A program made the translations under genes and the position numbers. The notes below the pieces were generated by a model, which saw only the letters and a list, made by a program, of their open reading frames with translations, did no database searches and had not been told where the DNA came from. From [Eubacterium] yurii subsp. margaretiae ATCC 43715 (GTDB lineage: Bacteria > Bacillota > Clostridia > Peptostreptococcales > Filifactoraceae): DNA of 64,000 nucleotides. The DNA is taken from positions 482,778-546,777 of the forward strand of contig GL405246.1 in assembly GCA_000146855.1 (NCBI GenBank), in the 5' to 3' direction. The first letter of the stretch is position 1. Every line of letters begins with the position of its first letter. This document shows positions 37,117 through 47,130 of the stretch, in pieces.

Positions 37117-37450
37117 GAGTAAGTCAGACAGTCGCATATTTAATATATGAGGAAAGTCCGAGCTTCGCAGAGCACGGTGCCGGATAACGTCCGGTGGAGG
37201 CGACTCCAAGGCTAGTGCAACAGAAATAAACCGCCCGACTTCGGGTAAGGATGGAAAGGTAAGGTAAGAGCTTACCAAAATGTAGGCGACTGCATTGTTA
37301 TGTAAACCCCACCGGAAGCAAGACCAAGAAGGATGTAAAAACTAAAGTTGCTCGCTTTAATCCAAAAGGTAGGTCGCTTGAGGTCATTGGCAACAGTGAC
37401 AGTAGATAGATGACTGTTTAATACTGAACTCGGCTTATAGACTTGCTCAT
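37117..37450 (+). ncRNA. rnpB: RNase P RNA
   Basis: The core P4 strands GAGGAAAGTCCGAGCTTCGCA near 37150 and ACAGAAATAAACCGCC near 37220 are present, together with the AGGTAAGGTAAGAG loop region and the terminal GAACTCGGCTTATAGAC. The ends pair (GAGTAAGTC with GACTTGCTC), and a T6 run follows. It is the catalytic RNA that matures tRNA 5' ends. Confidence 0.97.
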
Positions 37451-37525
37451 TTTTTACAATTTATTAATTAGGTATTTTGTATTATAAAATTTAAAATTTT
37501 TATAGTAAAATTTAATCAGATGGTA

Positions 37526-37531
37526 TATAAT
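37526..37531 (+). promoter_or_regulatory. Candidate -10 for the flg/fli operon
   Basis: TATAAT at 37526-37531 lies about 93 bases before flgB. The -35 position (TAGTAA) is poor. I see no sigma-28 pattern in this gap. The TTTAATACTGA-like end of rnpB is not part of it. Confidence 0.35.
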
Positions 37532-37623
37532 TATAAGACTGCGTATTTTTTATAAAAATATGAAAAATATGTGATATAGATGTAATAGTTTATTATGATT
37601 GTAAGTATGATGAGGAATAAGGG

Positions 37624-38025
37624 ATGAAAATAAACAATGACTATTTAGGTACAATGAAGACGGCTTTGGACGCCTACAGTATGAGAAATGAAAGCATAAG
37701 TTCTAATTTGGCAAATGTCAATACTCCCAATTACAAGAGAAAGTATGTGAGATTTGAAGAGTATCTGACTGCATCATACGACAAACAAAATCTAAAGGGG
37801 GCAACTACGAATATTAGACATATTGAGATACCGTCATCTACAAGCAAGGCTCCTTTTCTTGCAACTGACAATTCTGTCAGCACTAGAGAGGACGGGAATA
37901 ATGTCAACTTGGATACAGAAGAAGTGGATAGTGTGAAAAACTACATCAATTATTCGATGGTGGCAGACCAGATTTCCAACTATTTCAAATCAGTGATTAC
38001 CGGAATAACAGGAGGAAGAAAATAA
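37624..38025 (+). CDS. flgB: Flagellar basal-body rod protein FlgB
   Basis: 133 residues. The rod-family N-terminal signature (AYSMRNESISSNLANVNTPNYKRK, abbreviated here as ISSNLANVNTPNYK) is clear, and the C-terminus is amphipathic helical. It forms the proximal rod. First gene of the long operon; GGAATAAGG precedes ATG. Its stop overlaps the flgC start (TAATG). Confidence 0.95.
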   Translation: MKINNDYLGTMKTALDAYSMRNESISSNLANVNTPNYKRKYVRFEEYLTASYDKQNLKGATTNIRHIEIPSSTSKAPFLATDNSVSTREDGNNVNLDTEEVDSVKNYINYSMVADQISNYFKSVITGITGGRK

Positions 38026-38462
38026 TGTCGATATTTTCGGGAATGAATATAAATGCTACGGCGCTCACAGCAGAGCGTTTGAGAATGGATATAATATCTA
38101 AAAATATTGCAAATGCTCAAACTACAAGGACAAAAAACGGACTTCCTTACAAAAGACAGGTAGCTGTATTTAAGGAAGCAGAAGGAGACAGTTCTTTCAA
38201 GTCAGTCCTTGAAAATAAGAGAAAGAAAGACACCGGTGGAGTGGAAGTAGTAGGTATAGTGGAAGACAAGAGTGATTTTAAACTGAGATACGACCCTGGT
38301 CATCCGGATGCTGACGAAAACGGCTATGTTAAGATGCCAAATGTTGAGCTGATAACTGAAATGGTGGATATGATTACAGCGCAAAGAGCCTATGAAGCTA
38401 ATGCAACTGCGGTAAACACGTCAAAGGCAATGTTGCAAAAGGCTATAGATATAGGAAAATAA
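38025..38462 (+). CDS. flgC: Flagellar basal-body rod protein FlgC
   Basis: 145 residues with SKNIANAQTTRTKNGLPYK near the start and the C-terminal NVELITEMVDMITAQRAYEA signature of rod/hook proteins. Proximal rod subunit, exported by the type III apparatus. GGAGG lies just upstream, inside flgB. Confidence 0.96.
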   Translation: MSIFSGMNINATALTAERLRMDIISKNIANAQTTRTKNGLPYKRQVAVFKEAEGDSSFKSVLENKRKKDTGGVEVVGIVEDKSDFKLRYDPGHPDADENGYVKMPNVELITEMVDMITAQRAYEANATAVNTSKAMLQKAIDIGK

Positions 38463-38476
38463 GTTGGAGATAAAAG

Positions 38477-38773
38477 ATGATAATAAACAAGATAGATACG
38501 ACTCTACCCTTAAATAATATAAGGAACATAGGGGAAGAAAAACAGGAAAGTAATGTAAGTTTCTCAGATTTTTTGAAAAAGGCGATTTATGATGTAAATG
38601 ATGCCAAACAGTACGAGGCTCAACTTACAAGGCAGTTGATATCAGGAGAACTTGAAAATATACATGACTTGTCTATTGCCAAGGGAGTGGCAAGTGTGAA
38701 ATATCAAGCTCTAACTGAAGTCATTTCTAAGGTGACAGAGGCATATAAAGAGATAACAAGGTTGCAGATATAG
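38477..38773 (+). CDS. fliE: Flagellar hook-basal body complex protein FliE
   Basis: 98 residues, helical. VSFSDFLKKAIYDVN and the ending VKYQALTEVISKVTEAYKEI fit FliE, the adaptor between MS ring and rod. Position between flgC and fliF is canonical. Confidence 0.93.
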   Translation: MIINKIDTTLPLNNIRNIGEEKQESNVSFSDFLKKAIYDVNDAKQYEAQLTRQLISGELENIHDLSIAKGVASVKYQALTEVISKVTEAYKEITRLQI

Positions 38774-38839
38774 TATTATGAAAAGAAGATTTGAAAACAT
38801 AATTTTCAAATTATAAATAGACTCACAGAGGTGTATGTT

Positions 38840-40396
38840 TTGGAGAACATAAATAGTGTAAGAAATTCCATAAATTCTTATCTTGAAAAGTATACAAAAA
38901 AGCAGATAATTACTGTAGGAATATCCATAGTAGTCATATTGATTGTTATGGTGTCTATGATTATGTATTTTACAAGGACAAAATACGTAACATTATACAG
39001 TAATCTTGACCTTAATACTATGAGCAAGGTTACGCAGTCTTTGGACTCCATGGGAGTGCAGTATAAGGTAGACAGCCAAAATTCTATTTCTGTACCTGAA
39101 AGTAGCAGAAATAAGATAATGATAGACTTGGCAGGTCAAAATATACCTAATGCAAAGTTTGATTTTTCCAATCTAATCAATATGAATTCCATGTTTATGA
39201 GTGATGATGAGAAGAATACAGCAAAACAATATGCGCTAACCAATCAGATATCGTCAATTATAGAGTCGATACCGGCAGTTGAAAAGGCACAGGTGACTCT
39301 TGCAATACCGAAAAACTCGGAATTTGTATTAAGTGAAAATAAACAACAGCCTAAGGCAAGTGTGATGCTCATACTTAAAAGCGGAAGTCAGCTTTCTCAA
39401 GACTCTATAAATGGGATAGCGTCAATGGTTGCAGGCTCGGTAGAGGGACTTGAGCCTCAAAATGTGACAATACATGGACCTAACGGTCAGATATTAAATC
39501 AAAATTCGACAGGTCAAAATGCAAATATGCAGACAGGCACTAACTTGGAAATGCAGGAAAAGGTCAAAAGAGATATAGAAAACTCTCTTCAAAACTTCCT
39601 TGCTCCAATGTTTGGCTACAACAATTTCTCTGTTATGGTATCTGTAAAGCTTAATTTTGACAACGAAACAACTCAAACTAAGACATTTGCTCCACCTGTA
39701 GAAGGGGAAACATCAGGTCTGGTAAGAAGTGAGCAACAACAAAAAGAACAGGTTGAAAATAAAAATAACGCCTTGGGTACTCCGGGTGTAACATCAAACA
39801 ACAATGAGGCGGGCGGTACTACAAACTATGTTACTGTGGATGAAAACGGAAATTCAAGCTATAACAGAAGTGAAAGTACAGTCAACTATGAACTCAATGA
39901 AATAGTGAAAAATGTTGAAAAAGCGAGAGGAACTATAGACTCTGTCACTGTATCTGTAATATTGAATAAGGATACACTCGAAGGAGGAGAGCTTTCTGAT
40001 GAAAAAAGGACTCAGATAGTCAATCTTATAACTACTGCTACAGGGCTTGATACCAAGGCTGTTGAAGTATTTGCAGAGAGTTTCAACAAGACTGATGAGT
40101 TATCTGCACAAAATACTCAAGGAAGTATACCTATGTGGCAGTGGATAGCAATAGCTGTCATAGCTTTGATACCACTGATATTGCTTACAGTGACAATGCT
40201 TAGAAGATCAAAGGCAAAAAATAAAAAAGAAGAATTAAAAAAATTGGAGAATAATGCTATAAGGCAACAAGAAGAGATAGAAGCCATAGAAATAGGCATG
40301 AAAGAATCCGGAAAGAAAAAGAGTATTGAAGATTTGATACAAAAAAATCCGGAAATAGTAACACAGTTGTTGAAAACATGGATTGAAGAAGAGTAA
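38840..40396 (+). CDS. fliF: Flagellar MS-ring protein FliF
   Basis: 518 residues. Two membrane segments (about 22-43 and 433-455) flank periplasmic ring-building domains with TMSKVTQSLDSMGVQYKV and VEKAQVTLAIP. The C-terminal tail that binds FliG is present. TTG 38840 is preferred: AGAGGTG lies about seven bases upstream, whereas GTG 38831 sits on the RBS itself. Confidence 0.95.
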   Translation: MENINSVRNSINSYLEKYTKKQIITVGISIVVILIVMVSMIMYFTRTKYVTLYSNLDLNTMSKVTQSLDSMGVQYKVDSQNSISVPESSRNKIMIDLAGQNIPNAKFDFSNLINMNSMFMSDDEKNTAKQYALTNQISSIIESIPAVEKAQVTLAIPKNSEFVLSENKQQPKASVMLILKSGSQLSQDSINGIASMVAGSVEGLEPQNVTIHGPNGQILNQNSTGQNANMQTGTNLEMQEKVKRDIENSLQNFLAPMFGYNNFSVMVSVKLNFDNETTQTKTFAPPVEGETSGLVRSEQQQKEQVENKNNALGTPGVTSNNNEAGGTTNYVTVDENGNSSYNRSESTVNYELNEIVKNVEKARGTIDSVTVSVILNKDTLEGGELSDEKRTQIVNLITTATGLDTKAVEVFAESFNKTDELSAQNTQGSIPMWQWIAIAVIALIPLILLTVTMLRRSKAKNKKEELKKLENNAIRQQEEIEAIEIGMKESGKKKSIEDLIQKNPEIVTQLLKTWIEEE

Positions 40397-40408
40397 GGGG
40401 GAAGAGCC

Positions 40409-41431
40409 TTGGCAGCTGCCAAACAGGAAAAATCGAAATTATACGGAAAACAAAAAGCGGCTATATTGATGATAAGTCTGGGACCTGAGTTTTCTTCAAA
40501 ACTATATCAACATTTGACTGATGAAGAGATAGAAGAGATGACACTTGAGATTGCAAATGTCAAGAAGGTAGATCCTGATATAAAAGAGGAGATACTTGAA
40601 GAGTTTTACGATATGTGTGTGGCTCAGGACTATATATCTGAGGGTGGTATCAACTACGCCAAGGAAGTCCTTGAAAAGTCACTTGGAAAGGAAAAGGCCT
40701 TTGAAGTTATAAACAAACTTACTGCCTCACTACAGGTAAAACCTTTTGACTTTGCAAAAAAGGCTGAGGCCTCTCAACTTTCAAACTTTATACAAAATGA
40801 ACATCCTCAGACTATAGCACTTATACTATCGTATTTGGACTATGAAAAGTCAGGACAGATACTCTCATCACTTACTCAGGAAAAGCAGATTGAAGTAGCA
40901 AGAAGAATAGCTACTATGGACAGGACTTATCCTGAGATAATCAAGGAAGTAGAGATAGTCCTTGAAAAGAAACTTTCAAATATAGTAACGCAAGACTATA
41001 CAAAGGCAGGCGGTATAGATGCCATAGTTGAGATACTCAACTCAGTGGATAGGGGTACTGAAAAATACATCATTGAAAATCTTGAAGAGTCGGATGCTGA
41101 ACTTGCTGATGAAATCAAGAAGAAGATGTTCGTATTTGAAGATGTCATCAATCTTGACTCTACAGCTATACAAAGAATCATCAGAGAAGTTGAAAATACA
41201 CAGCTTACAGTTGCCCTCAAGGGTGCGACTCCTGAGGTTTCAGACTTGATATTCTCTAATATGTCTAAGCGTATGGCAGAGATGATAAAAGAAGACATCG
41301 ACTTTATGGGACCTGTTAGACTAAGAGATGTGGAAGAAGCACAACAGGCAATAGTAAATATCATAAGAAGATTGGAAGATGCCGGAGAAATAGTAATCTC
41401 TAGAGGCGGAGGAGATGAGCTGATTGGGTAG
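40409..41431 (+). CDS. fliG: Flagellar motor switch protein FliG
   Basis: 340 residues. The EHPQTIALILSYL middle motif and the C-terminal charged torque helix (MSKRMAEMIKEDIDFMGPVR) are present. It links the MS ring to MotA and transmits rotation and direction. TTG start preceded by GGGGGAAG. Four codons overlap the start of fliH. Confidence 0.97.
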   Translation: MAAAKQEKSKLYGKQKAAILMISLGPEFSSKLYQHLTDEEIEEMTLEIANVKKVDPDIKEEILEEFYDMCVAQDYISEGGINYAKEVLEKSLGKEKAFEVINKLTASLQVKPFDFAKKAEASQLSNFIQNEHPQTIALILSYLDYEKSGQILSSLTQEKQIEVARRIATMDRTYPEIIKEVEIVLEKKLSNIVTQDYTKAGGIDAIVEILNSVDRGTEKYIIENLEESDAELADEIKKKMFVFEDVINLDSTAIQRIIREVENTQLTVALKGATPEVSDLIFSNMSKRMAEMIKEDIDFMGPVRLRDVEEAQQAIVNIIRRLEDAGEIVISRGGGDELIG

Positions 41432-42245
41432 AGTGATAAAATCAAACTTTGTCGAAACTCAAAAGACATATATCATAGGATATCACGAAATTAAGGGTGA
41501 AAACAAGGCATCCACCAAAAGTATCGAATCCATGAACAAAAATGGCGATGCCATAAACAAGGTTTTCAAAGAAGAAGTGGAAAAAAAGGTCAGAGTTGAA
41601 AAACTCGAACAGTTGAAATTAAAGCTTCAAAATGAATCAGAAGAGATAAAGAAAAGTGCCAATGAATTTTCAGACAGGATAATAGAAACTGCCAATGTAA
41701 GAGCAAGAGAAATAGTGGAAAGTGCCAATGAAAAGATAGCCGAATTATTTCAAGAAAAAGAAAGGCAAGGCTATGAAAAGGGCTTTGAAGAGGCTATGTC
41801 AAAGTATGACTACATGCTCAAGGAAGCTAAGAACATCTTGGATGAGGCCTATAGTTTCAGACAGGAAGCCTTTGAAAATGCTGAAAGGCAGATAATAAAT
41901 CTAACTGTTGAATGTGTGAATAAGATAATAAGGCAAAAGATGAAAGAAGACGATGAGATGGTAACAAATGTCGTCTTATCATCTATAGAAGAGTTAAATG
42001 CAAGGAAAAAACTAACTGTAAGAATAAGCAGGGATGATTTTGAAGAGACATCTATGCTAAGAACTAGGATACTGTCTATGTTTCCGACTGTGCAAGACAT
42101 AGAGATAAAGATAGTCGACAGTTATAAGAGTGGAGATATAGAGATAGAAAGTGATGACGGCACAGTAAATGCCTCAATAGAAGATCAGATTATCAAATTA
42201 AAAGAAGAATTTTCAAAACTCTTTGAAGTTGAAAGGAAAGATTAA
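41424..42245 (+). CDS. fliH: Flagellar assembly protein FliH
   Basis: 273 residues. A long charged coiled coil (about 45-150) is followed by the FliH/VATPase-E-like domain with DIEIESDDGTVNASIEDQI. It escorts the FliI ATPase to the export gate. TTG 41424 with GGAGGAGA upstream, inside fliG. A GTG at 41433 is a poorer choice because of distance. A hairpin follows it at 42244-42266. Confidence 0.88.
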   Translation: MGRVIKSNFVETQKTYIIGYHEIKGENKASTKSIESMNKNGDAINKVFKEEVEKKVRVEKLEQLKLKLQNESEEIKKSANEFSDRIIETANVRAREIVESANEKIAELFQEKERQGYEKGFEEAMSKYDYMLKEAKNILDEAYSFRQEAFENAERQIINLTVECVNKIIRQKMKEDDEMVTNVVLSSIEELNARKKLTVRISRDDFEETSMLRTRILSMFPTVQDIEIKIVDSYKSGDIEIESDDGTVNASIEDQIIKLKEEFSKLFEVERKD

Positions 42246-42266
42246 AAACTATATTTTTATAGTTTT
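42244..42266 (+). terminator. Hairpin with T-run between fliH and fliI
   Basis: AAAAACTATA-TTT-TATAGTTTTT, then TTCTTT, overlapping the fliH stop. AT-only stem, so at most a weak attenuator within the operon. Confidence 0.45.
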
Positions 42267-42285
42267 TTTCTTTATAAGGTAGATT

Positions 42286-43605
42286 ATGCAACAATTGGAC
42301 TTAAGTAAGTATTTTGAAAGACTTTCAGATGCTACCTTGGTACAGTACAAGGGTAGGGTTTCAAAGGTTGTCGGATTGACCATCGAGTCTATAGGTCCTC
42401 AGGTGCAAGTAGGTGAGATGTGTAAGATATTTCCTGTCAAATCTGATGTACCTGTAATGGCAGAAGTGGTAGGATTTACAGAAAATGCAGTTCTGCTCAT
42501 GCCTCTTGGAGATATGCAAGGTATATCCCCTGGGGCGACTGTTATTGCATCAGGTAATTCGCATGAGGTACAGGTTGGCGACAGCTTGCTGGGCAGAGTA
42601 CTCGATGGATTAGGTCAGCCTATTGACGATAAGGAAAGTCTAAACGTAAGTCGTGCCTATCCTGTAAATAATATGCCTCCCAATCCGCTGTCAAGGATGA
42701 GGATAAGAGAGCCCTTGCCACTTGGAGTCAAGGTAATAGACGGTATGCTTACCTGCGGAAGAGGACAAAGAATCGGTATATTTGCAGGTTCAGGTGTCGG
42801 AAAGTCAACCTTGCTCGGTATGATAGCCAGAAATACGGTTGCAGATATAAATGTAATAGGACTGATAGGAGAAAGAGGTAGGGAAGTTAAGGAGTTTATA
42901 GAAAATGACCTTAAAGAAGAGGGGCTTAGTCGTTCGGTAGTTGTAGTAGCAACATCAGATCAACCGGCTCTTGTAAGAAAAAAAGGAGCTCTCCTTGCCA
43001 CTTCCATAGCAGAGTATTTCAGAGATCAGGGTAAGAACGTCATACTGATGATGGACTCACTTACAAGATTTTCCATGGCACAAAGAGAGGTTGGACTTGC
43101 AATAGGTGAACCGCCTGTTACAAAGGGTTATCCGCCTTCAGTTTTTGCAGAACTTCCGAGACTACTTGAACGTTCGGGTAATTCGGACAAGGGCTCGATA
43201 ACAGCGCTTTATACAGTGCTTGTCGATGGTGATGATATGAACGAACCGATTGCCGATACTGTAAGGGGTATATTGGATGGTCACATTGTCTTGTCAAGAG
43301 CCTTGGCAAATAAGAATCACTATCCTGCAATAGATGTGCTGGCATCAGTTTCCAGAGTAATGCCGTCAATAATAAGCGGTGAACATATGAAAAAGGTGGG
43401 AGTAATGAGAGATTTGCTTGCCACATATAAGGACTCTGAAGATTTGATAAGTATAGGTGCCTATGTCAAAGGCTCAAGTAAAAAGGTGGACTTTGCCATA
43501 GAAAAAAACGACGAGATAAATAATTTCTTGAAACAAGGTGTTCATGACAAATACACATTTTCACAGATAGAAGATATGATAGGACAGATAATAACGGATG
43601 TTTAA
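42286..43605 (+). CDS. fliI: Flagellum-specific ATPase FliI
   Basis: 439 residues. Walker [16 protein letters not shown] (about 160), Walker [12 protein letters not shown] (about 250) and [20 protein letters not shown], all typical of the F1-beta-like export ATPase. It energises loading of export substrates with FliH and FliJ. AAGGTAG RBS before ATG. Some arginine codons are CGT, but the gene otherwise matches the operon. Confidence 0.97.
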   Translation: MQQLDLSKYFERLSDATLVQYKGRVSKVVGLTIESIGPQVQVGEMCKIFPVKSDVPVMAEVVGFTENAVLLMPLGDMQGISPGATVIASGNSHEVQVGDSLLGRVLDGLGQPIDDKESLNVSRAYPVNNMPPNPLSRMRIREPLPLGVKVIDGMLTCGRGQRIGIFAGSGVGKSTLLGMIARNTVADINVIGLIGERGREVKEFIENDLKEEGLSRSVVVVATSDQPALVRKKGALLATSIAEYFRDQGKNVILMMDSLTRFSMAQREVGLAIGEPPVTKGYPPSVFAELPRLLERSGNSDKGSITALYTVLVDGDDMNEPIADTVRGILDGHIVLSRALANKNHYPAIDVLASVSRVMPSIISGEHMKKVGVMRDLLATYKDSEDLISIGAYVKGSSKKVDFAIEKNDEINNFLKQGVHDKYTFSQIEDMIGQIITDV

Positions 43606-43671
43606 TTAAGTAGTATAATATTTGGGTGAATGTTTTTATAAAAGTTGTCGATTGTATAAAAGGTGATTTGT

Positions 43672-44115
43672 ATGGCATATAAATTCAGATTGCAGAAGGT
43701 ATTGGATGTCAAAGAAAAGGAAGAAGACAATAAGAAAAATGAGATGAGCCTTGTAAATTTTGAGATTGAAAAGGCAAAAAAACAATTACATGAGCTTTAT
43801 GACGAGCTTGAAGAAAACTCAAAGCAAAGGCAGGACAAAAACTCAAGCGGTTCATCAATTCAGGAATTACTTGAACTCAACAAATATATAGACTATCTTA
43901 AAAATACTGCCATAAGGCAGAAAATTGAAGAGATAGAAAACCTGCAAAAAAAATTGGAAGACAGGAAAGAAGAATTTATAGACATAAGAAGACAGAGGAA
44001 GTCCTATGAGAATTTGAAAGACAAGGACTATCAAAAATTCTTGGAAAAAGAATCAAAAGACGAAGAAAAGATAATAGATGAGATTGTAAGTTTTACGGCA
44101 AGGAAAACTAATTAA
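43672..44115 (+). CDS. fliJ: Flagellar export protein FliJ
   Basis: 147 residues, almost entirely coiled coil, starting AYKFRLQKVLDVKEKEED. It acts as the central stalk of the FliI hexamer and recycles chaperones. ATG 43672 has AAGGTGAT upstream; the extended form from 43663 lacks an RBS. The 66-base gap before it holds a TATAAT at 43614 without a clear -35. Confidence 0.88.
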   Translation: MAYKFRLQKVLDVKEKEEDNKKNEMSLVNFEIEKAKKQLHELYDELEENSKQRQDKNSSGSSIQELLELNKYIDYLKNTAIRQKIEEIENLQKKLEDRKEEFIDIRRQRKSYENLKDKDYQKFLEKESKDEEKIIDEIVSFTARKTN

Positions 44116-44127
44116 GGAGATTTTACA

Positions 44128-45474
44128 GTGAGCGTGCAACAAGAAGTATTGAACAGTCCGGTTAAAAAGACATCAATTTTTACAAAGATAAAGATAGGTC
44201 TTGCGGTTATTATAGTATTTTTTTTGGTAATAGCTGCAACAGTTGGAATACTATATCTTACAAATGAAAGAGCAAAATCTCTAATAGATGCACAAATCAA
44301 GTCATACAATGCGCAAAAGGAGCTTGAAGAAAAGACAAAAATCTCCGGTGATACTAGAATATCGGAACTTGCTAAATACTATACTATGATGAGTGTAGAG
44401 GACGCCGGAAATAAGATGCTTGACATCAAAAAGACTGACAAAAATGCCTATGAGAGTATAATGTCGTCAATGACAGTGATAAATCCTGATAAGACAACAA
44501 AAATAAGGGATTTTATAAACATAGCTCAGAGTAATTCGGATGTAATAAAAACAGAGTATGAGGAGATGAAAAAGCAAAACTCATCTGAAAGTGATGAACT
44601 TGCTAAGTATTATGAGTCTTTAGGCATCAAGGGAGCAGTAGACGCTATAAAAAAGGATTTGCAAACAGGCAAGAACTATGACAAGGTATCATCGGCTTTG
44701 TCACGCATGAAGGCAGCTACTGTGGCAAAGATATTAAATTACACCAATCCTGCCTATCTTGAAGGCATAAGAAACAGATTTACAAAGCAGTTCAACGAAT
44801 CTGTAGAAAGAGAAAAACAAAATTACTTGGAATTTTTAAGAAAGAATTCATCACTTGGCGCCCTTTATGAAAAGACAGAAGAGAAGATGGCGGCTAAGGA
44901 ATTAGAGGATTCTAAGAAATTTAGCAACGAACAGCTAGCAGTTATCTTTTCCAATATGGATTACCTAAGTGCAGCAAAGATACTTAACAATTTTCAAGAC
45001 GAGTCGAAGGTGCAGGCAATTCTCACTGAAATCAAAAATTTTGAAGATTATCAGATGAATTTTGAAGGAAGTTTTTCAACAGTTGTGGCAAATTCATTAA
45101 AAGTTCTAAAAAAATATGATGAAGATGTCGATACATTGAGAAAAGCTTATGAAAAAATGCAGTCTGCCGACTTGGCAAAAATAATAGATAAATTAGTCAA
45201 TACAAATCCTATATATAAAAATTATAGGGTTGATAATATGAGAAGTTTTTCTATAACTGAAAGACAGATGGCAATTGATGTTTTAAAAAAGATGAAACCG
45301 GCATTGGTAGGAGATTTACTGGCGCAACTTAAAAATGACAATAAGGCAGATAAGGCAGCATATATAAGCAGAGAAATTGGTATACCTAACAGTACAACTA
45401 AAATCGGAGGAATTGATATACCCAACAGTACAACTAAAATCGGAGGATTAAATGGAGAAGATAACTTCAAATAA
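44128..45474 (+). CDS. MotE-like flagellar protein with MgtE N-terminal-type repeats
   Basis: 448 residues. One membrane segment (about 20-45), then a long helical region with repeated 'A..I...SNMD...AAKIL'-type MgtE_N modules (about 75-160 and 255-420). Such proteins sit between fliJ and fliK in Firmicutes and act as motor-associated chaperones/scaffolds. GTG 44128 follows AAGGAGA. The end is unusual: a 12-residue unit, I-G/D-IPNSTTKIGG, occurs twice in tandem, and its DNA doubles the ribosome binding site of fliK. Confidence 0.75.
   Translation: MSVQQEVLNSPVKKTSIFTKIKIGLAVIIVFFLVIAATVGILYLTNERAKSLIDAQIKSYNAQKELEEKTKISGDTRISELAKYYTMMSVEDAGNKMLDIKKTDKNAYESIMSSMTVINPDKTTKIRDFINIAQSNSDVIKTEYEEMKKQNSSESDELAKYYESLGIKGAVDAIKKDLQTGKNYDKVSSALSRMKAATVAKILNYTNPAYLEGIRNRFTKQFNESVEREKQNYLEFLRKNSSLGALYEKTEEKMAAKELEDSKKFSNEQLAVIFSNMDYLSAAKILNNFQDESKVQAILTEIKNFEDYQMNFEGSFSTVVANSLKVLKKYDEDVDTLRKAYEKMQSADLAKIIDKLVNTNPIYKNYRVDNMRSFSITERQMAIDVLKKMKPALVGDLLAQLKNDNKADKAAYISREIGIPNSTTKIGGIDIPNSTTKIGGLNGEDNFK
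45376..45447 (+). repeat. 36-bp tandem duplication at the motE/fliK junction
   Basis: Two adjacent 36-base units (45376-45411, 45412-45447) differ at two positions. Each ends AAAATCGGAGGA; the second GGAGGA is the RBS of fliK. In frame with motE it encodes the 12-residue repeat. Confidence 0.9.
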
Positions 45475-46870
45475 TACTGCTTTATCTAATAATTTCATAT
45501 TTGCGGACATATCCAAGAATATGACTCAAAAATCAGATTTTAAAACGGATGTGAGTTTCAAGGATTATGTAAGATCTAATTCAAACGAAAATAATAAATT
45601 TGAAACTAAGAGAGACTTTAAAAAAAGCCTAAAAAGTGAAAACAATGAAAGGGAAAAAACAGAAACTGACGACAAAGGTTTCAAAAACAATGCAATAAAA
45701 AAAGACTCTTTAAGAAAAGATGAGAAGATAAACCAGGACTCTAAGCTAAAAAATACATCTGAAGACAAAGATCAAATCAAGGAAAATGACAATAAGGTAG
45801 AAAATACGAGTCAAAAAGATGTAAAACTCAAGGACAATAATCAAAACGTTCAAGGAAGCAAGGAAGAAGATGAAGCTGTAGAAGAAAGTTTTGAAACAAA
45901 TGTCTACATGTATAATATGCAGGTGTTGCAAAACAATAAAATGCAAGAAGAGGTAAAAGAAGATACTGTCTTGGTATCTGAAATGTCTGATAAAAATAAG
46001 CTTCAACCTATGACAGATGAAACTCCAAATGAAGAAAGTACAGTCTTAAATAACTTACCAAAAGATCTAAGTCCAAAAATTGAATCAAAAAAGACTGATG
46101 AGATAGAGCTTGGAGGAGAGTTTTCAGCTTTGACTGGAGAAGAAGATGAAAAGACTCTCAAAACTTTCAAGGAAGTTGTAAAAGATGTAAGTGATAAGAA
46201 TAAGGTTCAAAGAGAAAACTCAAACATTGAAAATGACACATCAAAAATCGACATTGCAAGAGAGATAAGCCTGCTTAAAGAAGATATCAGACCTGTAGTA
46301 AATAATCAAGTAAATGAAGAGCTAAATATAAACAATGATGTGGAGATAGAAAGTCCTGTGAATATATCAATAGATACTACAGGAATGAGAAGCTTTGTCT
46401 CAAACAACAAGATATCTTCTACTACAGCTGGAAGAGCGACATTAGTCAATGAACAGATACAAAACTTTGCAAAGATAGTAGATGAGATGAGAGTAGCCTT
46501 TAGGGGGAATAAGACAAGTTTTGATATAAAGCTTGAGCCTGAATCTCTTGGAAAACTGAGTGTTCGTATAAATTCTGAAAATGGAGTATTCAACGCATCA
46601 TTTTTTGTAGACTCTCAAAAGGCTAAACAGGCGATAGAAAATGACATCCACATCTTGAGACAGTCACTGCTTGAGCAAGGAGTCAATGTCCAAGAAATCA
46701 ATGTGCAGGTGGGACAAAGCAATCAGGAGACAAATTATCATCAAAATATAATGGAAGCGATAAATTTCTCCAAAAAAGGCGGAGTTAGACTTTCAGCAGA
46801 TGAGCTCGTCTTTGAAGAAGTTATCAATCCTTATATGGTTAGTGATGAGATGTTTAACGACCTGTATTAA
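45452..46870 (+). CDS. fliK: Flagellar hook-length control protein FliK
   Basis: 472 residues. The first 300 are charged and low-complexity (Lys, Asp, Glu, Asn), consistent with a flexible ruler. The conserved C-terminal Flg_hook domain lies at about 345-440 (KLEPESLGKLSVRI, LRQSLLEQGVNVQEINVQV). It measures hook length and switches export specificity. GGAGGA lies four bases before ATG, and the start overlaps motE by 23 bases. A terminator follows at 46999-47035, unusually for mid-operon. Confidence 0.92.
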   Translation: MEKITSNNTALSNNFIFADISKNMTQKSDFKTDVSFKDYVRSNSNENNKFETKRDFKKSLKSENNEREKTETDDKGFKNNAIKKDSLRKDEKINQDSKLKNTSEDKDQIKENDNKVENTSQKDVKLKDNNQNVQGSKEEDEAVEESFETNVYMYNMQVLQNNKMQEEVKEDTVLVSEMSDKNKLQPMTDETPNEESTVLNNLPKDLSPKIESKKTDEIELGGEFSALTGEEDEKTLKTFKEVVKDVSDKNKVQRENSNIENDTSKIDIAREISLLKEDIRPVVNNQVNEELNINNDVEIESPVNISIDTTGMRSFVSNNKISSTTAGRATLVNEQIQNFAKIVDEMRVAFRGNKTSFDIKLEPESLGKLSVRINSENGVFNASFFVDSQKAKQAIENDIHILRQSLLEQGVNVQEINVQVGQSNQETNYHQNIMEAINFSKKGGVRLSADELVFEEVINPYMVSDEMFNDLY

Positions 46871-46963
46871 ACGGATAATAATATTGAAAATCTGTTAATT
46901 GCCATATAAGTTTACAATTTAATAGCAAATAAAAAATGAATTTTGGATTTAAAAATAATCTGT

Positions 46964-47050
46964 GACTTTAAAAATTAAGCTATATTTAGAATAATTTCAG
47001 TGATGTATTACAAACTGTAGTACGTCACTATTTTTATGGCTTAAAGATAA
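46964..47050 (+). repeat. Left direct repeat with terminator, after fliK
   Basis: GACTTTAAAAATTAA, CTATATTTAGAATAATTTC and the hairpin GTGATGTATTACA-AACT-GTAGTACGTCAC, then ATTTTT (terminator 46999-47035). The same sequence recurs at 48061-48145 with only a few differences. Confidence 0.85.
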
Positions 47051-47130
47051 GATAATAAAAAAAATATCGGAGAATCAGAATTTGGTGTTGAAAAATTGCT
47101 TTTTCAGTGATAAGGTCTGTATTATGAGGT

